IMG/VR virus record: IMGVR_UViG_3300042914_001976 | Location: 1-21,565 of that record | Source of the DNA: a virus | Length of the DNA stretch: 21,565 nt | Strand: one strand, 5' to 3' | Part shown: positions 6,282-13,896 of the stretch, in pieces | How the letters are laid out: each line of letters opens with the position of its first letter | How positions within the stretch are numbered: the stretch's first letter is position 1 | Notes under the pieces: model-generated | Databases searched by the model: none | Told to the model about the DNA's origin: nothing | The model's input: the letters and a program-made list of their open reading frames with translations, nothing else | Made by a program: the position numbers and the translations under genes

Positions 6282-6834
6282 GCTTGGCCTCCATGTGCTT
6301 CGCGACTTGCTTCGCGATCGCCTCCTCCATGATCGGGATCAGGCGCATGGCCGTCATTTGGTAGGCCTTGCGAAGGAAGAACGCACCCTCCACGCGGCCG
6401 ATGGACATAGTCATCTTCCGCTCACCGCGCGACTTCAGGAGAAGCGCCTCGTTTGGCGTCGCCTTCCGCTTCAAGTCGTGGCCGAACTCGAGCCACTTCA
6501 GATACCAATGCGGCGTGTCGTAGCCGCCGCGGTTGCGGATACCGAGACCGCCCCACACGACGCGACCCCTCGAGTAGCCGCGCACGGTGTAGGCCATGTG
6601 ATCCTTGATGTGCGGGTTGGGCCGGGTGACGCCACGCACCTTCTCAGTGGCTGCCGGGCGGCCATACGGGGCCATGGCCTTCGCCACCATGCGGGTCTTC
6701 TTGAACCACTCGCGGAAACCAGACTTCATCGCCCTGGTGCCCATCGGCGCCGCGAGACCCCTGAACTTGCGGTTCAGCTCCTCGATCGTCGCTCCGTCGA
6801 TCTCGACGGCTACCTTGAAGGCGTTTCCAGACAT
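6274..6834 (-). CDS. HK97 gp10-like tail completion / minor tail protein (element A)
   Basis: 186 aa from the ATG at 6834; a TTG one codon earlier is less likely. The N-terminal pattern 'VAVEIDGATIEELNRKFRGL...AMKSGFREWFKKTRMVAKAMAPYG' matches the HK97 gp10 family (short strand, then two amphipathic helices ending KAxAP). A central 'HIKDHMAYTVRGYSRGRVVWGGLG' and 'WYLKWLEFGHDLKRKAT' fit the family beta core (the WLEFG motif). Such proteins sit at the head-tail interface or help tail assembly. The start overlaps by one base a TGA in one frame of the upstream region, see the chaperone entry. Confidence 0.75.
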   Translation of the reverse strand: MSGNAFKVAVEIDGATIEELNRKFRGLAAPMGTRAMKSGFREWFKKTRMVAKAMAPYGRPAATEKVRGVTRPNPHIKDHMAYTVRGYSRGRVVWGGLGIRNRGGYDTPHWYLKWLEFGHDLKRKATPNEALLLKSRGERKMTMSIGRVEGAFFLRKAYQMTAMRLIPIMEEAIAKQVAKHMEAKHG

Positions 6835-6939
6835 CAATCGCCATGCCTTTCGGGCCGTGAAGGGCGTGCATCACGGCTAGCGGGGTCGTCAAGTCCATCT
6901 TCAGGCCGATCGCGCGCAGGACCTCGCGCGCGGGCAAGG

Positions 6940-7209
6940 CTAGTCCATGCCTTCGGAGTAGAGCTTGTCGATCTCCTCCGCGAGTTGCCTCGATGCGACG
7001 GCCTCGAGGCGAAGGCACTGTTCGAGCGATTCGAAGGCCGGGGCGTCCCCGTCCATCACGTGGTTGTGGATGAGCCAGGCGACCAGGTTCTCGCCGCGTT
7101 CGCGCGCATCGAGGAGCGCCGCCATGTCGGCGACGTTCGGGCGGCGAAGCGTGATCCGCTCGCCGCGGAACTCGATCACCTTCGGCCTTGCGAGAAGTGC
7201 GGCGATCAT
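6940..7209 (-). CDS. Tail assembly chaperone (gpG-like) (element A)
   Basis: 89 aa, starting at an ATG that overlaps the tail-tube stop (ATGA). The small acidic, helical composition and the place between tail-tube and tape-measure genes fit the gpG-type tail chaperone that holds the tape measure during tail assembly. It ends LYSEGMD at 6940. The following 100 bp (6839-6939) have no independent gene, but in the -1 frame they read LALPAREVLRAIGLKMDL and onward like a real protein, as in a lambda-style G-T fusion. I see no convincing slippery heptamer, and the -1 frame stays open to 6644, overlapping the next gene. Confidence 0.65.
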   Translation of the reverse strand: MIAALLARPKVIEFRGERITLRRPNVADMAALLDARERGENLVAWLIHNHVMDGDAPAFESLEQCLRLEAVASRQLAEEIDKLYSEGMD

Positions 7210-7592
7210 GCGACGGTGATCGCGGCGTTGTGAAGGCGGACGGTGAAGGCGACGTTGACCACGCTGTTGGGCGCGATCGTGACGCGCGACTGCTCAACGA
7301 GCGCGCTGTTGCACGTGATCGAGGTGTTCGTGTCGAGCACGACCTTGAAGTTGGCGAGCGTGTCGCCAGGCGTCAGCGTCGATAGGCCGTGATCGGTCTC
7401 GAGGTAGAAGAGCTCGACGTCGACAGTGCCCTCGAGGATTCCAGATTCGAACTTCTTGAACGTGCCATTGACCGCGGTCGTCTCGATGGATGCCTGGGAG
7501 AGGTTCGCGGTCACGTTTGCGACGTTTGAGATGGTCGCGGCAGTTGGGCTACCCCACTGGACCAGTGAGTTTCCTGATGTCTTGATAGGCAT
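7206..7592 (-). CDS. Major tail (tube) protein (element A)
   Basis: 128 aa. Starts MPIKTSGNSLVQWGSPTA; the body has the alternating strands of small tail-tube proteins (SQASIETTAVNGTFKKFESG, then EGTVDVELFY, then VVLDTNTSITCNSALV, ending VNVAFTVRLHN). 'I.TTAV.GT.K.F..GI.EGTVDVELFY' is characteristic of tube subunits in which a conserved hairpin is followed by a loop. Placement after the tail terminator and before the chaperone agrees. The length is at the small end for the family. Confidence 0.8.
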   Translation of the reverse strand: MPIKTSGNSLVQWGSPTAATISNVANVTANLSQASIETTAVNGTFKKFESGILEGTVDVELFYLETDHGLSTLTPGDTLANFKVVLDTNTSITCNSALVEQSRVTIAPNSVVNVAFTVRLHNAAITVA

Positions 7593-7595
7593 GGC

Positions 7596-7997
7596 TTATA
7601 TCCTGTGCATGATGATGAGCGTGGCGGTGCAGATTGCGGGCGCAGCTTCGTCGCCTTCGCCCAGGATGGGTTCCTCGATCACGCGGTACGTGGGTTCGTA
7701 GCAGACGCTCTTTCCCGCGGCGAAGTCGGCGTGGGCATTGATCTTCACGATCGCATCCTCGGCGAGATTCTGCGCGTCGAACTGTGTCTCGGCGACGGCC
7801 TTCAAGCTCACGCTCCACTGGTCGACGTCGTTGTTCGCCGGGCCCTTGAGCGCCGCCGCCGCGCCGTCGGTGACCTCGAACACGATCGCGGGGAGCGTGG
7901 TCGACTGCATCCGCGAGCCGTTGTAGACGCGCGTCGACGCGGTCGTGGCCGTGCCGATCCAGGTCTTCACGCAGGCTTCGATCGGGTTTGCACTCAC
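7596..7997 (-). CDS. Tail terminator / completion protein, DUF3168-like (element A)
   Basis: 133 aa from a GTG at 7997, chosen because it overlaps the previous stop (GTGA) and GGAGG lies just upstream; a GTG five codons earlier is possible. 'STTLPAIVFEVTDG' followed by 'WSVSLKAVAETQFDAQNLAEDAIVKI' is the strand-then-helix pattern of DUF3168-type tail terminators, which cap the tail tube and join it to the head. The gene order (connector, closure, terminator, tube) is the standard HK97-like order. Confidence 0.75.
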   Translation of the reverse strand: MSANPIEACVKTWIGTATTASTRVYNGSRMQSTTLPAIVFEVTDGAAAALKGPANNDVDQWSVSLKAVAETQFDAQNLAEDAIVKINAHADFAAGKSVCYEPTYRVIEEPILGEGDEAAPAICTATLIIMHRI

Positions 7998-8326
7998 TGG
8001 ACCTCCGCGCACTGGATGACGGCGACGCGGTCGGCCTCATCGAGATTCACGATCGAGATGATCCGCAGTGTCTTCCCACGTACGCTCAGGCGGTCGACTT
8101 CGGTGAGGCCGACGCGCGCGATGTTCGGCCACCGCGTCCGGATCTCCCAGTTGCTCACGACTGCGACGCCGTCGGCGTACACGCTCTCCTGGGAACCCTG
8201 CTCGCGCATATCGCAGCGGATCGTGCCGTTGCCCGTGTAGGTGTTCGTCCGGCGGCCGAGATTGTCGGTCGTGGTCGACGCCGTGAGCACGGTCGCGGTG
8301 CGATGGAGTCGGCCGCCCGAGATCAT
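7994..8326 (-). CDS. Head closure / head-tail joining protein (element A)
   Basis: 110 aa from the ATG at 8326, overlapping the connector stop (ATGA). The N-terminal MISGGRLHRTATVLTASTTT, the middle GTIRCDMREQGSQESVYADG and the C-terminal 'DRLSVRGKTLRIISIVNLDE' fit the small beta-barrel head-tail joining family (SPP1 gp16 / HK97 gp9-like), which closes the portal channel after packaging. Function is inferred from pattern and position. Confidence 0.75.
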   Translation of the reverse strand: MISGGRLHRTATVLTASTTTDNLGRRTNTYTGNGTIRCDMREQGSQESVYADGVAVVSNWEIRTRWPNIARVGLTEVDRLSVRGKTLRIISIVNLDEADRVAVIQCAEVQ

Positions 8327-8838
8327 CGGATCGGGCTCCGCACGCGGTAGGAGTCCATTATGAACCCGACGGACATCGGGACCACGTTGAGGCCGATCGG
8401 TTGGAAGGCCTCTGGGTTGTTGTACCAGGCGCCGACGAGCGCGATCACGCAGTGCGTGAGCGGGTCGGGAAGCGCGTCGTGGCCGCAGGAGTAGGTGACG
8501 GTCACCATGGTCCCATCCTTGCGCGCAGGCGCCTGGAGGAACCGCAGCACGGGCATCGGACCGTCGGAAAGGTCTACCCACCAGTCGGCCGTCGGGAGCG
8601 TCTGCGAGCCTGCCGCGGTGACGTAGTTCACCGTCGTGATCGACGCGAACGGGAAGCCGGGAATGACGGTGTCGGTCCAGTCGGAAAGGTAGAGCGTTTC
8701 CGTCCGCTGCGTGAGCGCGCGCCCGGTGTCGCGCTCGACGAGCTGCATAGCCGCCTCGCGGAGGCGGATGAGGTCGGCGTCGTCATCGTCGTAGTCGATG
8801 CGAAGCGCGCTCTTGATCGTGGAAAGAGGGACCGACAT
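8323..8838 (-). CDS. Head-tail connector (gp6-like adaptor) (element A)
   Basis: 171 aa. The N-terminal 'MSVPLSTIKSALRIDYDDDDADLIRLREAAMQLVERDTGR' is the helical signature of the gp6/gp15-type adaptor that docks under the portal (LK..LRID...DD..I..L..AA...IE..TG). A beta domain follows (YLSDWTDTVIPGFPFASITTV), then C-terminal helices (LTHCVIALVGAWYNNPEAF). Its start lies only three bases beyond a rho-independent terminator that separates it from the capsid gene, so its expression probably depends on read-through. Confidence 0.85.
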   Translation of the reverse strand: MSVPLSTIKSALRIDYDDDDADLIRLREAAMQLVERDTGRALTQRTETLYLSDWTDTVIPGFPFASITTVNYVTAAGSQTLPTADWWVDLSDGPMPVLRFLQAPARKDGTMVTVTYSCGHDALPDPLTHCVIALVGAWYNNPEAFQPIGLNVVPMSVGFIMDSYRVRSPIR

Positions 8839-8840
8839 GG

Positions 8841-8873
8841 AAAAGACCGTGCTCCCCTTTCGGGGAGCCGGTC
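8841..8873 (-). terminator. Rho-independent terminator directly after the capsid gene
   Basis: On the minus strand GACCG and GCTCCCC pair with GGGGAGC and CGGTC (12 bp, one bulged A), closed by a GAAA tetraloop and followed by TTTT. It starts 17 nt after the capsid stop and ends just before the connector start. This would favour capsid protein over downstream connector and tail genes, which are needed in few copies. Confidence 0.8.
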
Positions 8874-8889
8874 CGCGTGGGAAAGATGC

Positions 8890-10137
8890 TTAGCCGCGGA
8901 TGTAGGCGAAGGCCTCGGGGAGCGTGATCTTCGCGTCGAGGCGCTGATACACGTTGAGGCGGGTCTGGAGGTTCGCCTGGAGGCTGTACGGATCCATCAG
9001 CGCCGTGATGCCGGTGCGGTCGAAGATCTCGTAGTACTCGAAGTTCCCAAAGAGCGCGTACACGGCGCCGTCCGCGGTCGTGGTCGGGACGTACTTTCCG
9101 ACGCGGTACGGGAAGCCGTAGATCGTGCCGGGCACGCCGACGGTGAGCGCGTTGCTGTTCGGCGCGCCCGCGGGGAGCCACAGATAGTCCGACGGCGAGC
9201 TCGCCGAGCGGAGCTTGCGGACATGGCGGAGGAACGAATCCGAGACGAGCCAGGAGACCTGGGGGCCGTTCCGGTACTCGGGCGCGACGGTGTGTGCGGC
9301 GTCGATCACGTTGTCGAACGTCGTCGTCGTGAGCGCGGCGCCCGATCCGAGATCGATGCCCTGGGCGATCGTTCCGCCGTTGCGGCAGAGGCCGTCCGGC
9401 TCGGGCACGGTCGCGCCCGGGTTGCCGATCGTAAACGCTTCCTCTTCCTTCAGCGCCATGCTGATCGCCATTTTGCGGGCGACGTAGTCCATGCCCGTGC
9501 CGACGTCGCCGGTGCCGATCGCGTCCTCGATGAACTGCTGAGAGAGGATCGTCGAGCACCGCAGGGTGCGCGCGCGCACCTGAACCTGGGTGCTGAACGT
9601 CGGGTCGCTCGCGGTCTGCGCGGCCTCTTCCGCGATCCAGGCGCTCGTCGGGAGCGCGTTCTCGATCGCGATGTTGCGGTTCGAGTTGACGCGGTTCACG
9701 GTCGCGATACCGCGGATCACGCCCACCATCTGCTTCTTCTCGACGATGCGGCGCTCGAGGTCGACGGGGATCGCGGCGTTGGTTGAGCCAAGGCTCAGCG
9801 CGCGGAACTCGCCGACGTCGCCGGTCACGATCGCCTTGAGCCACCGGTGCGCGTACTCGGGCGATGCGGGATCCGACGCGGCGACGCGGCCCTTGGGCGC
9901 GCGCGACTCGAACTCGGGGACGGACTCGAGTCGGGCGAGGCGGGCCTCGAGCGCCTTGTTCTGCATGAGGATCTCGGCGGCCGTAAGGTCCGCATCCATG
10001 CGCGCGAACTTCTGGCGCTCCTCGCCGTTGCCCGAAAGGTCGACGCTCTGCGGCGCGCGGCCGGTGCGTGCCTCGTACGCGGCGAGGCTCTTGCGGTACT
10101 CATGCGTAATCGACTGGAGCTCGTTCAGCTCATCCAT
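8890..10137 (-). CDS. HK97-fold major capsid protein with N-terminal scaffold domain (element A)
   Basis: 415 aa. Residues 1-105 are charged and helical (delta-domain-like scaffold, removed by the protease in HK97-type phages). From about residue 110 comes the HK97 fold: 'AAIPVDLERRIVEKKQMVGVIRGIATV', 'ENALPTSAWIAEEAAQTASDPTFSTQVQVRARTL' (E-loop and P-domain strands), then 'SQQFIEDA', 'MALKEEEAFTIGN' (long spine helix) and a C-terminal 'GFPYRVGKYVP' A-domain. It overlaps the protease gene by 8 bp and is followed by a terminator. The likely cleavage site lies near residues 95-115, not determinable by eye. Confidence 0.9.
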   Translation of the reverse strand: MDELNELQSITHEYRKSLAAYEARTGRAPQSVDLSGNGEERQKFARMDADLTAAEILMQNKALEARLARLESVPEFESRAPKGRVAASDPASPEYAHRWLKAIVTGDVGEFRALSLGSTNAAIPVDLERRIVEKKQMVGVIRGIATVNRVNSNRNIAIENALPTSAWIAEEAAQTASDPTFSTQVQVRARTLRCSTILSQQFIEDAIGTGDVGTGMDYVARKMAISMALKEEEAFTIGNPGATVPEPDGLCRNGGTIAQGIDLGSGAALTTTTFDNVIDAAHTVAPEYRNGPQVSWLVSDSFLRHVRKLRSASSPSDYLWLPAGAPNSNALTVGVPGTIYGFPYRVGKYVPTTTADGAVYALFGNFEYYEIFDRTGITALMDPYSLQANLQTRLNVYQRLDAKITLPEAFAYIRG

Positions 10138-10687
10138 GATCTGCCATCCTTCTGAAGTGAAGTGCGAGCCGCAGAATCGCGGCGTTTCGGTAGGCCGCGG
10201 AAACGTTCCGCAGGCTCGACGTTGTCTGGGGGTATGCGGCGTCCTGCACGATCGAGACCTCGACCAGCTGCGCTTTCTTGACGAGCCGCTCGGTCCGGTC
10301 TTTGTTCCAGGAGTCTTCGGTGACGTAGAAGCCGAACGACATCTCGCCGCTGAGGTCGCCGCGCTCGATGAGCGCGCGGACGTCGTTGCCGAGCGTCGTC
10401 TCGGGGAGAGTCGCGGAGAAGGCGAGGCCGTTGCGGTCCGACTTCAGTTTCAGCGTGCCCGAGCGCGTGCGCGCGAGGGGCATCGAGGCGTCGTGGTTGT
10501 AGTAGAGCTTGACGTCGGCGTTGCTCGAGAGCGTCTCGTTGAACGCGCCGGGCGCGATCCTCTCGACGAACTTGCGGCCGCCCTCGACGATCTCGCGCGA
10601 GTTCTGGCCGTAGACGGCCGCGTAGCCGGCGAGCGTGCGACCGTCGAGCTTCTGCTCGGTCGCCTCGAGCGTGCGCTTAGAAATCAT
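10130..10687 (-). CDS. Prohead protease, HK97 (U35/S78-like) family (element A)
   Basis: 185 aa; start supported by GGAGGGG seven bases upstream. 'LAGYAAVYGQ', 'ERIAPGAF' and 'VKLYYNHD' (His65) are the family N-terminal motifs, and 'GDLSGEMSFGF' (Ser117) carries the nucleophile. This protease cleaves the capsid scaffold domain during maturation. It overlaps portal by 11 bp and capsid by 8 bp. The C-terminal 30 residues (RNAAILRLALHFRRMADHG) are hydrophobic and basic, perhaps capsid-targeting. Confidence 0.9.
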   Translation of the reverse strand: MISKRTLEATEQKLDGRTLAGYAAVYGQNSREIVEGGRKFVERIAPGAFNETLSSNADVKLYYNHDASMPLARTRSGTLKLKSDRNGLAFSATLPETTLGNDVRALIERGDLSGEMSFGFYVTEDSWNKDRTERLVKKAQLVEVSIVQDAAYPQTTSSLRNVSAAYRNAAILRLALHFRRMADHG

Positions 10688-11828
10688 TCGCGGTCCCCTC
10701 CTGCTCGGAAGTGTCTTCGCCGAGATTCGTGCTCCCGCCGCCGGTTCCGACGTTCATCGCGAGCGTGGGCTCGTCGAGTCCGTCGAGCGGCTCGAGGTCG
10801 AGCTTCGCGCGTGCTTCGTTGCGCGTCATGAATCCGCCCTCGACGCCCGTGCGGAGAGCCGCCATGTGCTCGGCGATGCCTGGGCGGATAAGCGCGTCGA
10901 GGTCAAATGTCACGGTGTCGAACGGGCTCGCGAGCTTCGCGAGGATCTCGGATCGCCACGACTCGAGCCAGTGCACCAGGCACGCGTCGACGTACATACG
11001 CGAGAGCCACTCGATCGAGCCGTAGGACGTGCCGACGTTCTCAGAGAGGTAGGACGCGGGCACGCCGAAGAGGCGAGAGACGTCGCCGATCGAGTAACGC
11101 TTGGCGGCCTCGAGGCCAGTGTCGTCGACGGTCGACGAGATGCGCTCGAGCTTGACGCCTTCGCCCAGGACAAGCGGGCGGCCTGCGTTGAGCGAGCCTT
11201 GGTGTCGCTTCATGTAGTCGGCCTCGATCTTCTGGAGGTTCTCCATCGAGAGCTTGCCGGGGTGCACGATCGCGATCTTGGGGTTGCCCGCGTTCACGTA
11301 GGCCTGGTGCGTCATCTGCTCCTGCGCGGCGATGATCTCGACGGCGCGACGGCAAAGGCCGATCGGCGACTCGCCCCAGATTCCGACGGCGCTCGGCGCG
11401 CGCAGATGGAACACCTGTTCCGGCTGAAGCTTGCCAAACTCGGATGTGTTGTAGACGGCGACCTTGCCCGAGACGTCGATCGAGACGGTCTCGGGGTCGA
11501 GGAGAATTAGCTCGAGGAGCTCGCCGCCGCGCGTGCGGTTGATCGCCGCGCAGGCGTTCCCCCACAACAGCATCTGCATCGTCATCGCGCGGCGAAACTC
11601 GAACGCGGGCATATACGGCGACGGCGAGCGGAGCACGCTGTCGGCACCGGTCGCCGAGACCTCGAGCGGGACGCGCGCGGCGTCGTTCGAGATGAGCGAG
11701 ACGGCACGGTAGATCGGCGTGTACCGGAGCGCGCCGTGCGTCGAAACGAACGGCGTGGGACCGCTTCCCTCTCCGACGAGAGTGGCGGACCACGATCCAT
11801 AGAACATCCGGCGCAGGAGCCCGATCAT
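10677..11828 (-). CDS. Portal protein, HK97-type (element A)
   Basis: 383 aa from the ATG at 11828, preceded by GGGAGA at nine bases; an ATG at 11837 or TTG at 11849 would add a few residues without a better site. Family features: 'YTPIYRAVSLISNDAARVPLEV' helix, 'AMTMQMLLWGNACAAINR', 'LLELILLDPETVSI', 'VFHLRAPS', 'QAYVNAGNPKIAIVHPG' and 'ISSTVDDTGLEAAKRYSIGDVSRLFGVPASYLSE' (channel and stem region). The dodecameric portal sits at one capsid vertex and carries the terminase. The C-terminal 40 residues are acidic and probably disordered. 51 bp without a gene separate it from the terminase. Confidence 0.9.
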   Translation of the reverse strand: MIGLLRRMFYGSWSATLVGEGSGPTPFVSTHGALRYTPIYRAVSLISNDAARVPLEVSATGADSVLRSPSPYMPAFEFRRAMTMQMLLWGNACAAINRTRGGELLELILLDPETVSIDVSGKVAVYNTSEFGKLQPEQVFHLRAPSAVGIWGESPIGLCRRAVEIIAAQEQMTHQAYVNAGNPKIAIVHPGKLSMENLQKIEADYMKRHQGSLNAGRPLVLGEGVKLERISSTVDDTGLEAAKRYSIGDVSRLFGVPASYLSENVGTSYGSIEWLSRMYVDACLVHWLESWRSEILAKLASPFDTVTFDLDALIRPGIAEHMAALRTGVEGGFMTRNEARAKLDLEPLDGLDEPTLAMNVGTGGGSTNLGEDTSEQEGTANDF

Positions 11829-11879
11829 CGCGGGCATTCTCCCGCGCAAGTCAAGGCATGTCCGCGTCCAAAGTTGATT

Positions 11880-13622
11880 TCACCATTCGTCGTACATGGA
11901 GCCGCTTTGGCCTCCCCACGCGTGCACGGCGATGATCGCGGCGACGAGCGGGTCGACGATCGACCGGCGCTGTTCCTTCGTGATCGCGATGTTCCCGTTC
12001 CGGTCGCGCTTGGCGATCGCAGTCCGGCAGGCCGTCCGCATGATCGGATCGTCGGCGATCACGATCTTGCCCGACGCCCAGAGCTGTTGGAACAACTGGC
12101 ACCCAGGCCCGAACGTGGCGATCCCCATGGAGTAGGCCTCGACGTTGTGGCCGTCCTGGGCGAGGACCTCGACCATGTACTTCGAGCCCCACCGGTCATA
12201 GGCGACGGACTGCACCGACAAATGCTCCGAGACCTCGGTGAGCTTCGCGCGGATGCGCTCATAGTCGATCTCGCGCCCTGGCGTGAGCTCGATATGCCCG
12301 TTCGCCGCCCAGGTCCGCACGGGAAGGCGGTAGTCGATCTCGCGTTGGGCGACGTCTTGCTTCGGCCACCAGTACCATCCGCGCAGCACGACGCGCCCGT
12401 CTTCGAGCGGAATCGCCGCGACCATGGCCGTCATATCGAGCGTCTTCGAGAGGTCGAGGCCGATCCAGGCGGGGCGCCCGCGGAGCTCCTCCCACTCGAC
12501 GGTCTGGCCGCCTGGCCAGAGCGCCATGTCGAGCCACCCGCCCGTGTCCTCGCAGAGGCGCGCGCAGTGGTAGCGCGTGAACTCGTGGCGCCCGAGCGGG
12601 CTTTGCTTCATGGTGTTCCAGGCGCGCCGCAGGCTCTTGACGTCGGGCTGTCCGTACTCCATCGACGGGTTGGCCTTTGACCAGGCGCCTTCGTCCTCGA
12701 TCGCGTCCTCGGCGTCTAATCCGAAGAGCATCGGCATGAAGGCATCGTCCTCGACCTCGCCGCGGAGGATCGCCTCGCCGGTAGCGACCAGCTCGCCGTA
12801 GATGTTGTCGGGCTGCGCGCCGGGCGTCGTGATGATGAGGCCGAGCGATTCGCGGCGCTTGGAGCCGGTCGTGAGGAGCTTGGTGAGGAACCTCCCCTTG
12901 AATTCGGCCGCCTCGTCGGCGACCCACATCGACGGATTGAGGCCGTCGAGCGATTTCTCGAGCGCGGGAAGCGCGCTCATCTCGCAGTCGTTGGCCGGGC
13001 GGCCGATGCGGTCGAAGTAGACCTTCCACCCCTCGGCGCCGATGCGGCCGATCATGGTCTTGGCGGTGTCCAGGCAGATCTCGGCCTGGTGCTCGGTGTT
13101 CGCGAGCACGTGCACGCGGCGGCCGTCCCCCTGGGCCATGTCCCAGAGGCAGAGCCCGGCGGCGAGCGTCGTCTTGCCCGCGCCGCGGGCGACCTGGAGG
13201 ATCGCTAGCTTGACGCGTCGGCGGCGGTCCTCGGTGTACCGCCACCCCCAGAGGTTGGCCAGGACCCAGACTTGCCACGGGTGAAGCTCGAACGCGCGGC
13301 CCGAGTCGTCGCCGACGAGCGAGAGCTCGGCGAAGTGCTCTACGAGACGGTCGACCGAGTCCCAATCGAGGTAGACGTCGGCGCGCTCGAGGTCGCGGCT
13401 GAATCTCTGGCAGGCGGCGAACACCCATTTGGACGCGGGGCGCGAGCCGTCAAGCACGCTGTCGACGTACGCCGTCACGACGTCGCGCGCAGGCGTGCGA
13501 AATTTCGCGGCGCAGGACGGGTGATGACTTAGGGTCCCCCCCTTCCCCAAAATCCTACCCACCCCCTCCCCCCGTGTCGATGTGGATAACTTGTGGATAA
13601 CTTGTTCATCGTTGGGGTTCAT
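11880..13622 (-). CDS. Terminase large subunit, HK97-like (element A)
   Basis: Up to 580 aa. Packaging ATPase: 'ELHPWQVWVLANLWGW' (Q-motif region), Walker A ARGAGKTT (Lys150 from the ATG at 13622), Walker B MWVADE (233-238), coupling motif TTPG. RNase-H-like nuclease begins at 'WIGLDLSKTLDMT', with a further acidic region near 'VQSVAYDRWGS'. The family usually starts near TPARDVVTAYV (residue 43), so the first 42 codons, read through the DnaA boxes and G-tract, may be untranslated. GTG at 13562 or TTG near 13547 are alternatives; no ATG lies between. No small terminase gene is recognised; the upstream HNH gene stands in its usual place. Confidence 0.9.
   Translation of the reverse strand: MNPNDEQVIHKLSTSTRGEGVGRILGKGGTLSHHPSCAAKFRTPARDVVTAYVDSVLDGSRPASKWVFAACQRFSRDLERADVYLDWDSVDRLVEHFAELSLVGDDSGRAFELHPWQVWVLANLWGWRYTEDRRRRVKLAILQVARGAGKTTLAAGLCLWDMAQGDGRRVHVLANTEHQAEICLDTAKTMIGRIGAEGWKVYFDRIGRPANDCEMSALPALEKSLDGLNPSMWVADEAAEFKGRFLTKLLTTGSKRRESLGLIITTPGAQPDNIYGELVATGEAILRGEVEDDAFMPMLFGLDAEDAIEDEGAWSKANPSMEYGQPDVKSLRRAWNTMKQSPLGRHEFTRYHCARLCEDTGGWLDMALWPGGQTVEWEELRGRPAWIGLDLSKTLDMTAMVAAIPLEDGRVVLRGWYWWPKQDVAQREIDYRLPVRTWAANGHIELTPGREIDYERIRAKLTEVSEHLSVQSVAYDRWGSKYMVEVLAQDGHNVEAYSMGIATFGPGCQLFQQLWASGKIVIADDPIMRTACRTAIAKRDRNGNIAITKEQRRSIVDPLVAAIIAVHAWGGQSGSMYDEW
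13534..13579 (-). other. Five-run G-tract (G-quadruplex candidate) before the terminase
   Basis: On the minus strand the run order is G6, A, G5, T, G3, nine bases (TAGGATTTT), G4, AA, G7. This meets the usual definition of a quadruplex-forming motif with short loops. It lies between the DnaA boxes and the conserved part of the terminase. Confidence 0.8.
13581..13600 (-). promoter_or_regulatory. Two tandem perfect DnaA boxes
   Basis: TTATCCACA, the high-affinity DnaA 9-mer, occurs twice on the minus strand at 13581-13589 and 13592-13600, 11 bp apart (about one helical turn). It borders the G-tract and lies in the short HNH-terminase junction. This suggests a replication origin used with host DnaA, or host DnaA control of the late genes. 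Confidence 0.7.
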
Positions 13623-13896
13623 GGCCGTGTTCGATGGAATGGCAGTGGTTGCAAAGGGTTAGAAGGTTCGACCACACATACGTGAGGTCGGGCCGCACGT
13701 GTCGCGGAACGATGTGGTGCACGACGTCACCAGGCTTCCCGCATCGGGCGCAATGGGGATGCTGCATGATGTGGATGTTCCGCATCTTGCGCCACTTACC
13801 GCAGGCCACCAGGCTCTCTTTATGCACTGGCGTGCGGAACGTGCTCTTGAATGGGGGAGCGTGTCTAAACGTCTTGTGGGGGCTCTGCGGCCTCAA
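13606..13896 (-). CDS. HNH endonuclease (element A)
   Basis: Up to 96 aa. Zinc-binding CxxC pairs at 49/52 and 82/85, DVVHHIVP with His60/61, Asn77, and CNHCHSIEHG with His86/90 form the beta-beta-alpha metal fold of HNH nucleases. Phage HNH proteins beside TerL often assist DNA packaging or cleavage. The start is uncertain: TTG at 13896 overlaps the resolvase gene by 32 bp, while GTG at 13827 would give 73 aa and keep all motifs. The stop overlaps the furthest terminase ATG by 17 bp. Confidence 0.85.
   Translation of the reverse strand: MRPQSPHKTFRHAPPFKSTFRTPVHKESLVACGKWRKMRNIHIMQHPHCARCGKPGDVVHHIVPRHVRPDLTYVWSNLLTLCNHCHSIEHGHEPQR

Noticed and set aside
11829-11879. Promoter in the portal-terminase gap
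   Set aside because: A TTGACT occurs near 11851, but no acceptable -10 box lies at the right distance.
2567-12680. Long plus-strand reading frames (for example 2567-3547, 5974-7233, 8401-9786, 9590-10831, 11736-12680)
   Set aside because: They mirror well-supported minus-strand genes, are Arg/Ala/Val-rich as expected for antisense frames of high-GC codons, and have no family motifs.
3942-13622. Gene transfer agent cluster
   Set aside because: The head-tail gene order is similar, but primase-helicase, resolvase, DnaA boxes and a closed circular order point to an autonomous phage.
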